Of a DNA stretch of 64,000 bases, positions 38,780 through 46,993 are shown piece after piece. The first letter of the stretch is position 1; the number at the start of each line of letters is the position of its first letter. A program made the translations under genes and the position numbers. A model generated the notes under the pieces. It saw only the letters and a program-made list of their open reading frames with translations. It ran no database searches and had not been told where the DNA came from. This DNA is from Streptomyces sp. NBC_01341 (GTDB taxonomy: Bacteria; Actinomycetota; Actinomycetes; Streptomycetales; Streptomycetaceae), in the NCBI RefSeq assembly GCF_035946055.1, contig NZ_CP108364.1:5084001-5148000 (forward strand), in the 5' to 3' direction.

Positions 38780-39412
38780 TCACCGCACCTCGGTGAGATG
38801 TGCGTACGCGACCACGTTGCCCAGGTAGCCGGTCTCGCGGGTGAAGCCGCCGCCGCAGGTGATCAGGCGCAGCGAGGCGTGGGCGGTGGCGCCGTAGACC
38901 CGTTCGTCAGGGAAACGGTCGTTGTCGTACACCTCGACCGCGTCGACCGAGAAGACCGCCGTGCGGTGGTCACCGCGGTCGACCTCGATCCGGGCGCCCT
39001 TCTTCAGGGACCCGAGGGAGTAGAAGACGGACGGCCCGTCGGCGTTGTCGACGTGACCGGCGACGATCGCCGTCCCCTTCGCACCGGGGGGTGTGCCGTC
39101 CTCGTACCAGCCCGCGAGGTTGCGGCGCTCGGCCGGGGGCGCGTCCAGGCTGCCGTCCGCGCCCAGCCGGAGCCCCGTCATGGGCGCGTCCACACCGATG
39201 TCCGGGACGCGGATCCTGACCGGCGCCGACGGGTGCAGGGGCGAGGCGACCGGTGCTCCGGGCCGCACCCCGGGGCCGGCGGCGAACGCCTCCCCGGTGG
39301 ACGGCTGGGGTGCGGCGAGCCGGGCGGCCGCGCCCTCTTCGACGAGCCACAGACCGCACAGCGCGACGATGCCGGCCAACCAGGCCCTGGCCTGCAGCGC
39401 GGTGCTGTTCAC
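38780..39412 (-). CDS. Class F sortase
   Basis: A 210-residue cell-surface transpeptidase. One N-terminal anchor (AWLAGIVALCGLWLVEEG) is followed by a beta-barrel with the catalytic histidine in AIVAGHVDN, cysteine in LRLITCGGG, and arginine in TRETGYLGN. The family attaches proteins to peptidoglycan or polymerises them; class F enzymes are typical of actinobacteria. It ends exactly where the TauE gene ends on the other strand. The gene upstream may encode its substrate. Confidence 0.88.
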   Translation of the reverse strand: MNSTALQARAWLAGIVALCGLWLVEEGAAARLAAPQPSTGEAFAAGPGVRPGAPVASPLHPSAPVRIRVPDIGVDAPMTGLRLGADGSLDAPPAERRNLAGWYEDGTPPGAKGTAIVAGHVDNADGPSVFYSLGSLKKGARIEVDRGDHRTAVFSVDAVEVYDNDRFPDERVYGATAHASLRLITCGGGFTRETGYLGNVVAYAHLTEVR

Positions 39413-39433
39413 GTCGTCCTCCTCCGGGCCGGC

Positions 39434-40099
39434 TCAGCCGTGCGCGCCGTCCGAGCGCCGGCGGCGCAGGAGCAGGATGCCGCTGCCGGCCGCCGCCGCG
39501 ACGAGGCCGGCTCCGGCCGCGAGCTGGGCGGTGTCGGGTGCGGCGCTCCCGCCCACTCCCGTCCTGACGTGACCGGACGGCTCACTGGGCCGGTTTCCCG
39601 GCGGTGTCGTGGGCCTGCCCGTGGGCGGCTTGGCATGCCCGGGGTCGGTGCCGGGCGGGGTCAGGGGCTCGGGCCGGGTCCCCGGCTTCTCCGCGATGCC
39701 GGTGCCGAGGTCGTCCGCCAACGGGTCCTCCAGCGGGTCCTCGTCGGTCTCCGGCCGGAGCGACCCGGACAGCGCCGCCGGGTCGTCGGCCGCCACTAGG
39801 GGATCCGTGGCAGCCAGGTCCTCGGGGGCGGCCGGCTCGTCGACGGCGTCCGGCGCCGGCTCGTCGGCGGGTGCCGCATCGGTGTCGCAGGCGGCCGAGG
39901 CGTCCGGGTCCCCCGTCCCCGCGGGGTATTCGGACCCGCACTCCGCGGCACCGGGGGCCGGTACCACCGCCGCAGTGATCTCCGGTCTGCCGAGGCCGGT
40001 CACGTCCGCGTGGGCGGACGGGGCGGCGGCGAGGCCGAGCGCGGCGGCGGTGAGGGCCGCGGCGGCTGTACCGGTCACGAGGCGGGCGGGGCTGCGCAT
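39434..40099 (-). CDS. Secreted acidic proline-rich surface protein with sorting-like tail
   Basis: A 221-residue protein with a clear signal peptide (MRSPARLVTGTAAAALTAAA ... AHADV), a two-cysteine segment, a long Asp/Glu/Pro/Ala-rich linker, and at the C-terminus APDTA followed by a hydrophobic stretch and RRRR. That layout is a cell-wall sorting signal except that the expected LPXTG or LAXTG is replaced by AAPDTAQ. It lies 21 bp before the class F sortase on the same strand, so it is the most likely substrate in the region. GGAGGA lies before ATG 40099. Confidence 0.7.
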   Translation of the reverse strand: MRSPARLVTGTAAAALTAAALGLAAAPSAHADVTGLGRPEITAAVVPAPGAAECGSEYPAGTGDPDASAACDTDAAPADEPAPDAVDEPAAPEDLAATDPLVAADDPAALSGSLRPETDEDPLEDPLADDLGTGIAEKPGTRPEPLTPPGTDPGHAKPPTGRPTTPPGNRPSEPSGHVRTGVGGSAAPDTAQLAAGAGLVAAAAGSGILLLRRRRSDGAHG

Positions 40100-40462
40100 G
40101 GGAATCCTCCGGGCAGACGGATGTGTCCTCCCTCCGAGGTAACGGGTCGTGCGGCCGGGCCGCACGCTGACGCACGGTCAGCTCTCACCCGTACGGCCCC
40201 GGGTGACGCGCCCTTCGCACCCGTTCCGTGCAGGTCGCGGCGCCGGTGGCGGCGGCGGAGCGCGTCCGGTGCCGATCGGGTGACACCCCCGCCTTCCGGG
40301 TGTGGCGTACATCACATGAATGGGGTTGCCGGGGGCGGGCAAACGCACCACACCCCCCCACGGGACGGCAGCCCCCGCCGGCCCCCGGCAACCGCCCTCA
40401 CCGGCCCATCCCCCCCCGGGACCGGTGGGGGCGGTGCCATGTCCCCGCGTATCGCCGGGCCC
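40100..40462 (-). other. Intergenic stretch upstream of the surface-protein gene
   Basis: About 360 bp with no supported gene. It has several C-runs of seven to eight bases and an AT-richer patch (about 40306-40330) that could be a promoter for the surface-protein/sortase pair. No operator was recognised. Confidence 0.4.
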
Positions 40463-40924
40463 TCACGCCCCCTCGGTCGCGGACCAGGTGATGTCCGGCG
40501 GGCGCACACGGCCGCACCTCGGTCCGCCCTGGTCGTCGGTCAGACGCAGTCGCGCGGTGAGGTGCCCGGTCCGTGCCGCGGCCTCGACGACCTCCGGACC
40601 GATGTCCCCGATCATCAGCTTGGCGCGCCGGAACATGGTGAAGTCGCCGGACCCGTCGACGGTGCCCCAGGACAGGTAGACGAAATGCCCGCCGAGCCGG
40701 TTCTGGATGTACGGCCCCGAGATCCCGACCCCCTCGGCGGTGGACACGGCCGTGCAGTCCAGGGTCCATTCCGCACGGGGCGCGTCGCCCGGGTGCAGGC
40801 CCAGCAGCTCGCCCGGCCGGTCCTTGCGCTGCACGCCGACATGGATGTTGTCGAAACCGGCGAAGCCGGTGCCGGGACCGCAGGTGCGGCCCGGAAGGTC
40901 TGAGGCTTCGATGTGGATCTGCAT
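40463..40924 (-). CDS. DUF5990 family protein
   Basis: A 153-residue protein (MQIHIEASDLPGRTCGPG...) with GFDNIHVGVQRKDRPGELL and a WTLDCTA strand, matching the actinobacterial family DUF5990. It looks cytoplasmic, beta-rich and without catalytic motifs I can name. ATG 40924 is chosen because the family sequence starts there. It lies downstream of the class IV aminotransferase on the same strand, separated by 62 bp. Confidence 0.7.
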   Translation of the reverse strand: MQIHIEASDLPGRTCGPGTGFAGFDNIHVGVQRKDRPGELLGLHPGDAPRAEWTLDCTAVSTAEGVGISGPYIQNRLGGHFVYLSWGTVDGSGDFTMFRRAKLMIGDIGPEVVEAAARTGHLTARLRLTDDQGGPRCGRVRPPDITWSATEGA

Positions 40925-40986
40925 GGGGCCCATGGTCCCGTACCGGCGGTCGGCGGTGAGCTCCCGGCCGCGCACCCCGGGCGAGG

Positions 40987-41781
40987 TCACACGGCGTCGC
41001 GGGGGGCGTCCTCGTAGACCTGTCCGATCTGCTTCATCAGGTCCTCGTCGACCGCGAACGGGGTGCCGTCGATCCGCCGGACCGGCGCGATCCCCTGCGC
41101 ATTGCTGAGGAAGGCGGCACGGTAGGCGCCCAGGCCGTCCAGCGTCACCGGCCTCCGCACCGAAGGCCGGTCCGCGCGGGCGAGTCCGTCCTCCAGCAGT
41201 GCCATGGTGATGCCGGTCAGTGCCGGAGCGTCCGGCCAGACCACCGACGTGCCGTCCCAGAAGCCGATGTTGGTGATCGAGCCCTCGGTGACCACTCCGC
41301 CGGGCAGGGTCAGCAGCGCCTCGTCGAAGCCCGAACGCCCGGCCAGCTCCCGGTAGTAGGTCTGGCCGAACTCGCCCGGGCGCTTGATGTGGGGCACGGA
41401 ACGCGCGTAGGGGACCGACATCAGGCGCCGCGGTTCCCGGGTCATCCCCGCCGGCCCGCGGACCGCCACCATCGTCACCGTCTCCGTGCTGCCCGGCGGC
41501 ATGAAGCCGTGCACCCGCACCGACGCGTCCCGTGTCCCGGTGGAGTCGAGCGCGTGTCCGATCAGCTCCCGCACCCGGTGTCCGGGAAGGGGCGGCCCGA
41601 AGAGTTCGCGGTTCGCCGAGTCCAGCCGCTCCAGATGCAGGTCCAGGCCGCGCACCGTCCGGTCCCTGACCTGCATCGCGGTGAAGTGGCCGTAGCCGGC
41701 GAAGGCCGGGATCCGGAGGTCGTCCGGCGTGGCGGGGCGGCCGTCGAACTCCGCGTACGGGGTGGCTGCGGGAGTCGTCAT
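40987..41781 (-). CDS. Class IV aminotransferase-like PLP enzyme
   Basis: A 264-residue protein of the BCAT/ADCL fold. HIKRPGEFGQTYYREL contains the probable PLP lysine, GGVVTEGSITNIGFWDG is the family phosphate-binding and substrate loop, and LPGGVVTE / LTGITMALLEDGL follow the usual order. It may be an aminodeoxychorismate lyase, a D-amino-acid transaminase or a related enzyme; sequence alone does not decide. Its start faces the divergent FMN reductase across a SoxR-like box. Confidence 0.82.
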   Translation of the reverse strand: MTTPAATPYAEFDGRPATPDDLRIPAFAGYGHFTAMQVRDRTVRGLDLHLERLDSANRELFGPPLPGHRVRELIGHALDSTGTRDASVRVHGFMPPGSTETVTMVAVRGPAGMTREPRRLMSVPYARSVPHIKRPGEFGQTYYRELAGRSGFDEALLTLPGGVVTEGSITNIGFWDGTSVVWPDAPALTGITMALLEDGLARADRPSVRRPVTLDGLGAYRAAFLSNAQGIAPVRRIDGTPFAVDEDLMKQIGQVYEDAPRDAV

Positions 41782-41812
41782 GGCCCCACCGTAGGCGGCC
41801 GGCCCGACACGC

Positions 41813-41843
41813 TTGACCTCAACCTTGGTCGAGGTGTGACTCT
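41813..41843 (+). promoter_or_regulatory. MerR-type promoter with SoxR box
   Basis: TTGACC (41813-41818) and GACTCT (41838-41843) are 19 bp apart, the long spacer typical of MerR-family promoters. The spacer contains CCTCAACCTTGGTCGAGG (41817-41834), a close match to the SoxR operator CCTCAA-n6-TTGAGG. A start seven bases downstream would fall at the ATG 41851. Confidence 0.65.
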
Positions 41844-41850
41844 TCCGTTC

Positions 41851-42423
41851 ATGGACCTCACCACACCCCGTGTTCCCGGCTCCTCCGACGCCCCGCTGAA
41901 GGTGGCCGTCATCCTCGGCAGCAACCGCGAAGGCCGCTTCGGACCCGTCGTCGCGGACTGGTTCCTCGGCCGGGCGGCCGACCACCCCGGCATCGAGGCC
42001 GGAGCGGTCGACGTCGCCGAGACCGAGACTCCGGGCGCCCGCGCCGTGCCGCGTCTCGCGGAGGCCGACGCCTTCGTCGTGGTCACCCCCGAGTACAACC
42101 ACTCGTACCCCGCCCCGCTGAAGAGCCTCATCGACCGGCACTTCGCCGAATGGCAGGCCAAGCCCGTCGCGTTCGTCTCGTACGGCGGTGTCTCCGGCGG
42201 CCTCCGGGCCGTCGAGCACCTGCGCCAGGTCTTCGCCGAACTCCACGCGACCACCGTGCGCGACACCGTCTCCTTCCACGGTGCGGGCGCGCTCTTCGAC
42301 GACAGCGGGCAGCCCAAGGACCCCGGACCTGCCGACGGCGCGGCCGAACGGCTGCTCGACCAGCTGGTCTGGTGGGGCCGGGCACTGCGCGACGCCAGGA
42401 CCCGGCACCCCTACGGGAACTGA
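41851..42423 (+). CDS. NADPH-dependent FMN reductase, SoxR-type target
   Basis: A 190-residue flavodoxin-like quinone/FMN reductase. VAVILGSNREGRFGPVVADWF binds FMN phosphate, VVTPEYNHSYPAPLKSLIDR is the family signature, and FVSYGGVSGGLRAVEHLR is the second flavin contact. In S. coelicolor a gene of this type is a known member of the SoxR regulon that responds to redox-active pigments such as actinorhodin. ATG 41851 is chosen because the MerR-type promoter predicts a leaderless message; GTG 41836 would sit inside the promoter. Confidence 0.85.
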   Translation: MDLTTPRVPGSSDAPLKVAVILGSNREGRFGPVVADWFLGRAADHPGIEAGAVDVAETETPGARAVPRLAEADAFVVVTPEYNHSYPAPLKSLIDRHFAEWQAKPVAFVSYGGVSGGLRAVEHLRQVFAELHATTVRDTVSFHGAGALFDDSGQPKDPGPADGAAERLLDQLVWWGRALRDARTRHPYGN

Positions 42424-42478
42424 CGCCCCGGGGGCGACAATCGGGTGGTCACGAACGCCGAGGACGAGGAGGCCCGGG

Positions 42479-42817
42479 ATGACCGAGCCCGCAGTGCTGA
42501 CCGTGCTGACCACGACGGACAGCGAGGAGAAGGCCCATGCCCTGGCCCGGGGAGCGGTGGACGCACGGCTCGCCGCGTGCGCGCAGATCTCCGCTCCCGT
42601 CACCTCCGTCTACCGGTGGCAGGACGCCGTGGAGACCGGCCAGGAGTGGCAGGTGCTGTTCAAGACGACGGCACAGCGCTACGACGCACTGGAGGCCCAC
42701 CTCGTAGCGGCGCACGACTACGCCACACCCGAGATCATCGCGACGCCCGTCGTGCGCGGCAGCAGCCGCTACCTCGCCTGGGTGAGCACCGAGACGGCAC
42801 CCACGGCGGACCTGTGA
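42479..42817 (+). CDS. cutA: Divalent-cation tolerance protein CutA
   Basis: A 112-residue trimeric CutA1-fold protein. VLTVLTTTDSEEKAHALARG, LAACAQISAPVTSVYRWQ and the late HDYATPEIIATPVV are in the family order. Linked to copper tolerance in enteric bacteria, though its biochemical role is unsettled. GAGGAGG lies seven bases before ATG 42479. Its TGA overlaps the GTG of the next gene. Confidence 0.9.
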   Translation: MTEPAVLTVLTTTDSEEKAHALARGAVDARLAACAQISAPVTSVYRWQDAVETGQEWQVLFKTTAQRYDALEAHLVAAHDYATPEIIATPVVRGSSRYLAWVSTETAPTADL

Positions 42818-43272
42818 CGCAGGTGCCGCTGCCGTTCTTCGTGTACGGCACCCTGCTGCCGGGCGAGCACAACCACGACCGATTCCTCCGGGGCCGCACG
42901 CGCGACGAGCGGCCCGCCGTGCTGCCCGGGGCCCTCCTCTACGAGGGTCCCGGCTACCCGTACGCGATCGACGGCCACGGCACGGTCTCCGGCGCCCTGG
43001 TCACCGCCGCGCCGGGTTCGTACACGGAGCTGCTCCGGCTCCTGGACGACCTGGAGGAGTACCTCGGCCCTGACCACCCGCGCAACCTCTACGAGCGGGT
43101 GGTCCGGACGGTCCTTCCCCGGGCGGACCACCCGCCTCCTCCCGGGCCGGTCCGCGCCTGGGTCTACCTCGCCGCCACCGCCGTCACCCGCTCCCTGCGG
43201 ACCGGCGGCACGGTGGTGCCCGGCGGTGACTGGCTCACCCGGCGGCCTCCACCCGCACCGCGCACACCTTGA
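42814..43272 (+). CDS. Gamma-glutamylcyclotransferase-like (AIG2) protein
   Basis: A 152-residue GGCT-fold protein. FFVYGTLLPGEHNHDRFL is the YGTL signature and LLDDLEEYLGPDHPRNLYERVV carries the acidic active-site region. Members act on gamma-glutamylamines or are of unknown substrate. The GTG at 42814 overlaps cutA by four bases. The last 38 bp overlap the convergent nasA gene. Confidence 0.82.
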   Translation: MTQVPLPFFVYGTLLPGEHNHDRFLRGRTRDERPAVLPGALLYEGPGYPYAIDGHGTVSGALVTAAPGSYTELLRLLDDLEEYLGPDHPRNLYERVVRTVLPRADHPPPPGPVRAWVYLAATAVTRSLRTGGTVVPGGDWLTRRPPPAPRTP

Positions 43273-45310
43273 ACTCCGGCATCCGCGACACCGGGTCGAG
43301 TGCCGGGTTCGTCAGCGAGTTCGCCCGGCCCTCGCCCGGCCAGTGGAACGGCATGAAGACGGTGTCCTGCCGGATCGACGAGGTGATCCTCGCCGGTGCC
43401 ACCGCCCGCCCCCGCCGGGAGGTGACCGCGACCCTCTCGCCCTCGGCCACCCCGATCCGCTCGGCCAGCCGCGGATGCAGCTCCACGAACGGCCCGGGCG
43501 CCGCCGCGTTCAGCTCCGCCACCCGGCGGGTCTGCGCCCCCGACTGGTACTGCGCCACCACGCGCCCGGTGGTCAGCACCACCGGGTACTCCGTGTCCGT
43601 CTCCTCCGCCGGCGGCCGGTGCGTGACCGGGACGAACCTGGCCAGCCCGTCGTCCGTCGCGAACCGCTCCAGGAACAGCCGCGGCGTCCCGGCGTGCGCC
43701 TCGTCCGGGCACGGCCAGAACACCCCGTCCTCCGCCGCGATCCGGGCGTACGTGATGCCCGCGTAGTCGGCCGGGCCGCCCGCCGAGGCCCGCCGCAGCT
43801 CGTCGAACACCTCCTCCGGGTCCGCCGGGAACCCCTTCCCGTGCCCCAGGAGCCCGGCGAGCGCGTGCAGCACCTCCAGGTCGCTGCGCACCCCTTCGGG
43901 CGGCGTGACCGCCCGCTGCCGCAGCAGCACGCGGCCCTCCAGGCTGGTCGTCGTCCCGCTCTCCTCGGCCCACTGGGTCACGGGCAGCACCACATCGGCC
44001 AGCGCAGCCGTCTCCGAGAGCACCACGTCCGCGACCGCGAGGAAGTCCAGCGACCTCAGCCGCTCCTCGACGTGCCCCGCGCGCGGCGCCGACACCACCG
44101 GGTTGGACCCCATGACCAGCAGCGACCTGACGTCCCGCCCGAGCGCGTCCAGCAGCTCGTAGGCGCTGCGGCCGGGCCCCGGCAGCGTGTCGGGGTCGAC
44201 GCCCCAGACCCCGGCCACATGGCGGCGCGCGGCAGGATCGGTGAGCTTGCGGTAGCCGGGCAGCTGGTCGGCCTTCTGACCGTGCTCACGGCCACCCTGA
44301 CCGTTGCCCTGGCCGGTCAGGCAGCCGTACCCGGACAGCGGACGGCCCGCCCGGCCGGTCGCCAGACAGAAGTTGATCCACGCCCCGACGGTGTCCGTGC
44401 CCTTCGCCTGCTGCTCGGGCCCCCGCGCGGTGAGCACCATCCCGCTCCCCGCCCCGCAGAACATCTCCACGGCCTCGCGCAGCTGCGGCACCGGCACCCC
44501 GGTGAGACGCTCCACCAGCTCCGGCCAGTGCGCCATCGCGCCCGCCCGCGCCTCGTCCCAGCCATGCGTCCGGGTCCGGACGAACTCCTCGTCCACCCGG
44601 CCGTCCGCCACCACCAGATGCAGCATGCCGAGCGCGAGGGCCAGGTCGGTGCCCGGCCGCGGGGCCAGGTGCAGGTCGGCCTGCTCGGCGGTCCTCGTGC
44701 GGCGTGGATCGATGACGATCAGCCGGCCGCCGTTCTCCCGCAGCTCGGTCAGGTAGCGGAGCGCGGGCGGCATCGTCTCCGCGAGGTTCGAGCCGACCAG
44801 GATCACGCACCCCGTCCGGGGGACGTCCTCCAGCGGGAACGGCAGCCCCCGGTCGAGGCCGAAGGCCCGCTGGTGCGCGGCGGCCGCCGACGACATGCAG
44901 AAGCGGCCGTTGTAGTCGATCTGCGACGTGCCCAGCACCACCCGGGCGAACTTCCCGAGGGAGTAGGCCTTCTCGTTGGTGAGCCCGCCCCCGCCGAACA
45001 CCCCCACCGCGTCCGCGCCGTACTCCGCCCGGGTCCCGCGCAGCCCCTCCGCGATCCGTCCCAGTGCCTCGTCCCAGCCGGCCGGCACCAGATCGCCGCC
45101 GGCGTCGCGGACGAGGGGCCCGGTCAGGCGGACACCGGTGGCCAGCACGGCGGGTGCCGTGCGCCCCTTGCCGCACAGGGCGCCCCGGTTGACGGGGAAC
45201 TCCGTACGCTCGACGACCTCGACCACCCCGCCATCGGCGACGGGCCGGAGTTTCATCCCGCACTGGAGCGCGCAGTACGGGCAATGCGTGGACGTGTCGG
45301 TGCGGGCCAT
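43235..45310 (-). CDS. nasA: Assimilatory nitrate reductase, molybdopterin catalytic subunit
   Basis: A 691-residue cytoplasmic Mo-bisMGD oxidoreductase. The N-terminal 4Fe-4S site is CPYCALQCGM with the fourth cysteine in GALCGKG; VGSNLAETMPP, GRFCMSSAAAAHQRAFG and the C-terminal dinucleotide-binding domain (PVVLTTGRVVAQYQSGAQTRR, VELHPRLAERIGV) follow. No Tat signal is present, which fits assimilation rather than respiration. The electron donor is probably a separate reductase or ferredoxin. Two GTAAC/GTAAT half-sites lie upstream. Confidence 0.9.
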   Translation of the reverse strand: MARTDTSTHCPYCALQCGMKLRPVADGGVVEVVERTEFPVNRGALCGKGRTAPAVLATGVRLTGPLVRDAGGDLVPAGWDEALGRIAEGLRGTRAEYGADAVGVFGGGGLTNEKAYSLGKFARVVLGTSQIDYNGRFCMSSAAAAHQRAFGLDRGLPFPLEDVPRTGCVILVGSNLAETMPPALRYLTELRENGGRLIVIDPRRTRTAEQADLHLAPRPGTDLALALGMLHLVVADGRVDEEFVRTRTHGWDEARAGAMAHWPELVERLTGVPVPQLREAVEMFCGAGSGMVLTARGPEQQAKGTDTVGAWINFCLATGRAGRPLSGYGCLTGQGNGQGGREHGQKADQLPGYRKLTDPAARRHVAGVWGVDPDTLPGPGRSAYELLDALGRDVRSLLVMGSNPVVSAPRAGHVEERLRSLDFLAVADVVLSETAALADVVLPVTQWAEESGTTTSLEGRVLLRQRAVTPPEGVRSDLEVLHALAGLLGHGKGFPADPEEVFDELRRASAGGPADYAGITYARIAAEDGVFWPCPDEAHAGTPRLFLERFATDDGLARFVPVTHRPPAEETDTEYPVVLTTGRVVAQYQSGAQTRRVAELNAAAPGPFVELHPRLAERIGVAEGERVAVTSRRGRAVAPARITSSIRQDTVFMPFHWPGEGRANSLTNPALDPVSRMPEFKVCAVRVEAAG

Positions 45311-45332
45311 GCACCCAGCGTGCGAGCCGGGT

Positions 45333-45359
45333 ATTACGACGGCCGGTGCGTCCGGTTAC
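45333..45359 (-). promoter_or_regulatory. Possible GlnR half-sites before nasA
   Basis: On the minus strand GTAAC (45359-45355) and GTAAT (45337-45333) are 22 bp apart, the repeat distance of gTnAc sites in GlnR operators. The intervening GaAAc sites are poor, so this is tentative. Confidence 0.3.
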
Positions 45360-45377
45360 GCCCCCGGTACACGCCCC

Positions 45378-46139
45378 TCAGCCCGCCCCGCCGGCCGCGG
45401 TGAGGTCGTCGGCGAGCGCCTCCGTCACCCCGGACTCCCGCGGGCCCAGGAAGTGCGGATCCGGCTCGAACACCGCGTCCAGGAGCGCCTTCCCCGCCGC
45501 GAAGACCTCCCGGATCCCGCCGTAGTACCAGGTCACATCGTGTACGTCGTCGGCCCCCACCCCGTACACGTCGATCCCGGCCGAGCGGCACAGGGCGATC
45601 GCGCGCCGGATGTGGAAGCCCTGGCTGACCAGGACCGCCCGGTCGACGCCGAAGATCCTCTTGGCCCGGACACAGGAGTCCCAGGTGTCGAACCCCGCGT
45701 AGTCGCTGACGACGCGCGTGTCCGGAACCCCGCGGGCGGTGAGATACGTGCGCATGGTGTCCGGTTCGTCGTAGTCCACGCGGCTGTTGTCCCCGGTGAC
45801 GAGCACGACCCGCACCTTTCCGGACCTGTACAGCTCGGCGGCTGCGTCCAGCCGGTGCGCGAGGTACGGCGACGGCCTGCCCTGCCACAGGCCCGCCCCG
45901 AACACCACGGCCACCTGTGCCGCCGGGGCGTCGGCCGCGGTCCGCACCCGGGCGTCGGCCGAGGCGTGCAGCCAGGCCATGGGCGCCAGGGCCACGGCGC
46001 AGGCCAGCATCAGCGCCTGCACCAGCCGCCGCTGCCCCCGCCGGGTCCTCGGCAGCCGCGGCAGCGCGGACGACAGCCGTCCCCGCCTCCCCGCCCACCG
46101 TCGCGCCGGCGCGAACCGCTCCGTCGTCCCCAGCCGCAT
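45378..46139 (-). CDS. SanA/YdcF-like DUF218 membrane protein
   Basis: A 253-residue protein with a basic N-terminus, one membrane anchor (LVQALMLACAVALAPMAWL) and an extracytoplasmic DUF218 domain: VAVVFGAGLWQGRPSPYLAHRL, VVLVTGDNS, DTMRTYL, FDTWDSCVRAKRIFG and LVSQGFHIRRAIALC. E. coli SanA is linked to envelope permeability and vancomycin exclusion at high temperature; the activity is unknown. ATG 46139 precedes the anchor by about 30 residues. It is encoded upstream of nasA on the same strand, probably unrelated. Confidence 0.82.
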   Translation of the reverse strand: MRLGTTERFAPARRWAGRRGRLSSALPRLPRTRRGQRRLVQALMLACAVALAPMAWLHASADARVRTAADAPAAQVAVVFGAGLWQGRPSPYLAHRLDAAAELYRSGKVRVVLVTGDNSRVDYDEPDTMRTYLTARGVPDTRVVSDYAGFDTWDSCVRAKRIFGVDRAVLVSQGFHIRRAIALCRSAGIDVYGVGADDVHDVTWYYGGIREVFAAGKALLDAVFEPDPHFLGPRESGVTEALADDLTAAGGAG

Positions 46140-46427
46140 GCAGCGCCCCCCCGAGCTCGTACCGGACTTCTCACCCAGGGGGACGCCCGGCGGGGACGAA
46201 AGGTTCGGCCGGGCCCCCAGCGGTTCCTGCCGGCGAGGCGTGAGGAGTTGCCCAGCGCGTGCGGAAGTGCGGTACGAAGCCCCGGCGTCCGGCCGGTGTC
46301 CCGTAACGGTCACCGTTCGCCGCCGAGCTCCTGTGCAACGGCGTCGCCGGCCCGGGACCCGACGCACGAGGTCGAAACCCGGCTCACCCCATTGCCCGTC
46401 AGCTCCGTCACCTGGGACCGTGGTGTG

Positions 46428-46739
46428 ATGGTCGACACCCATTCGCGCAGGTACCTGCTCGTGGTCCGCAGAATGTTCTGGGCCGGCGTCCTGCTCCTCG
46501 GCTTCGGTCTGGCCGCCGGCTGGTCCGCCAGAAGGCATCGGGCGACTTCGTGGGACTGCGATCCGACGTGCCGGCCCGCGACCGGCGCCACCTGGCGGAC
46601 CGTCTCGGACGCGGCCCTGGTGTCCGTGGTGCTCGGGACGGCCCTCGCCACAGCCGCTTTCCTGATGATCATGCTTCGCTCCCCGCGTTCCGAGCCGGAC
46701 ACCGGCGGGCGACAGCCCCCGCACGAAGGCGGCTCGTGA
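46428..46739 (+). CDS. Small two-helix membrane protein, unknown function
   Basis: A 103-residue protein with two hydrophobic segments, MFWAGVLLLGFGLAAGW (about residues 16-32) and AALVSVVLGTALATAAFLMIML (about 62-83), a short loop with two cysteines (WDCDPTCRP) between them and a hydrophilic tail. I do not recognise the family. GTG 46425 directly before the ATG is an alternative start. Good codon bias supports it as real. Confidence 0.5.
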   Translation: MVDTHSRRYLLVVRRMFWAGVLLLGFGLAAGWSARRHRATSWDCDPTCRPATGATWRTVSDAALVSVVLGTALATAAFLMIMLRSPRSEPDTGGRQPPHEGGS

Positions 46740-46993
46740 GCTCGTCGTTCGACCTCAGGCGGTGGCAGGCATGCCGGCCCGGGCCGTCCACGAGCCGGTC
46801 TGCCGTGGCGGTTCCCGGGCCACGGCGACGCAGCGGTCCGTCGTGGCCGGGCCACCGGCAGAGTCCGAGCCGCGTTCGACGGCGGCCACGAACGACAAGC
46901 TGACACCGTGGGACGAGGCTCGGTGAGGCCCAGGCAAACACCCGTCACCGGTGCGAAACGGCCCGGCAACGTCCGCCCGGCACGATTCGGTGC

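Noticed and set aside
40300-40462. Small reading frames in the C-run-rich gap before the surface-protein gene
   Set aside because: Low-complexity Pro/Gly/Arg translations with no ribosome sites or conservation signal.
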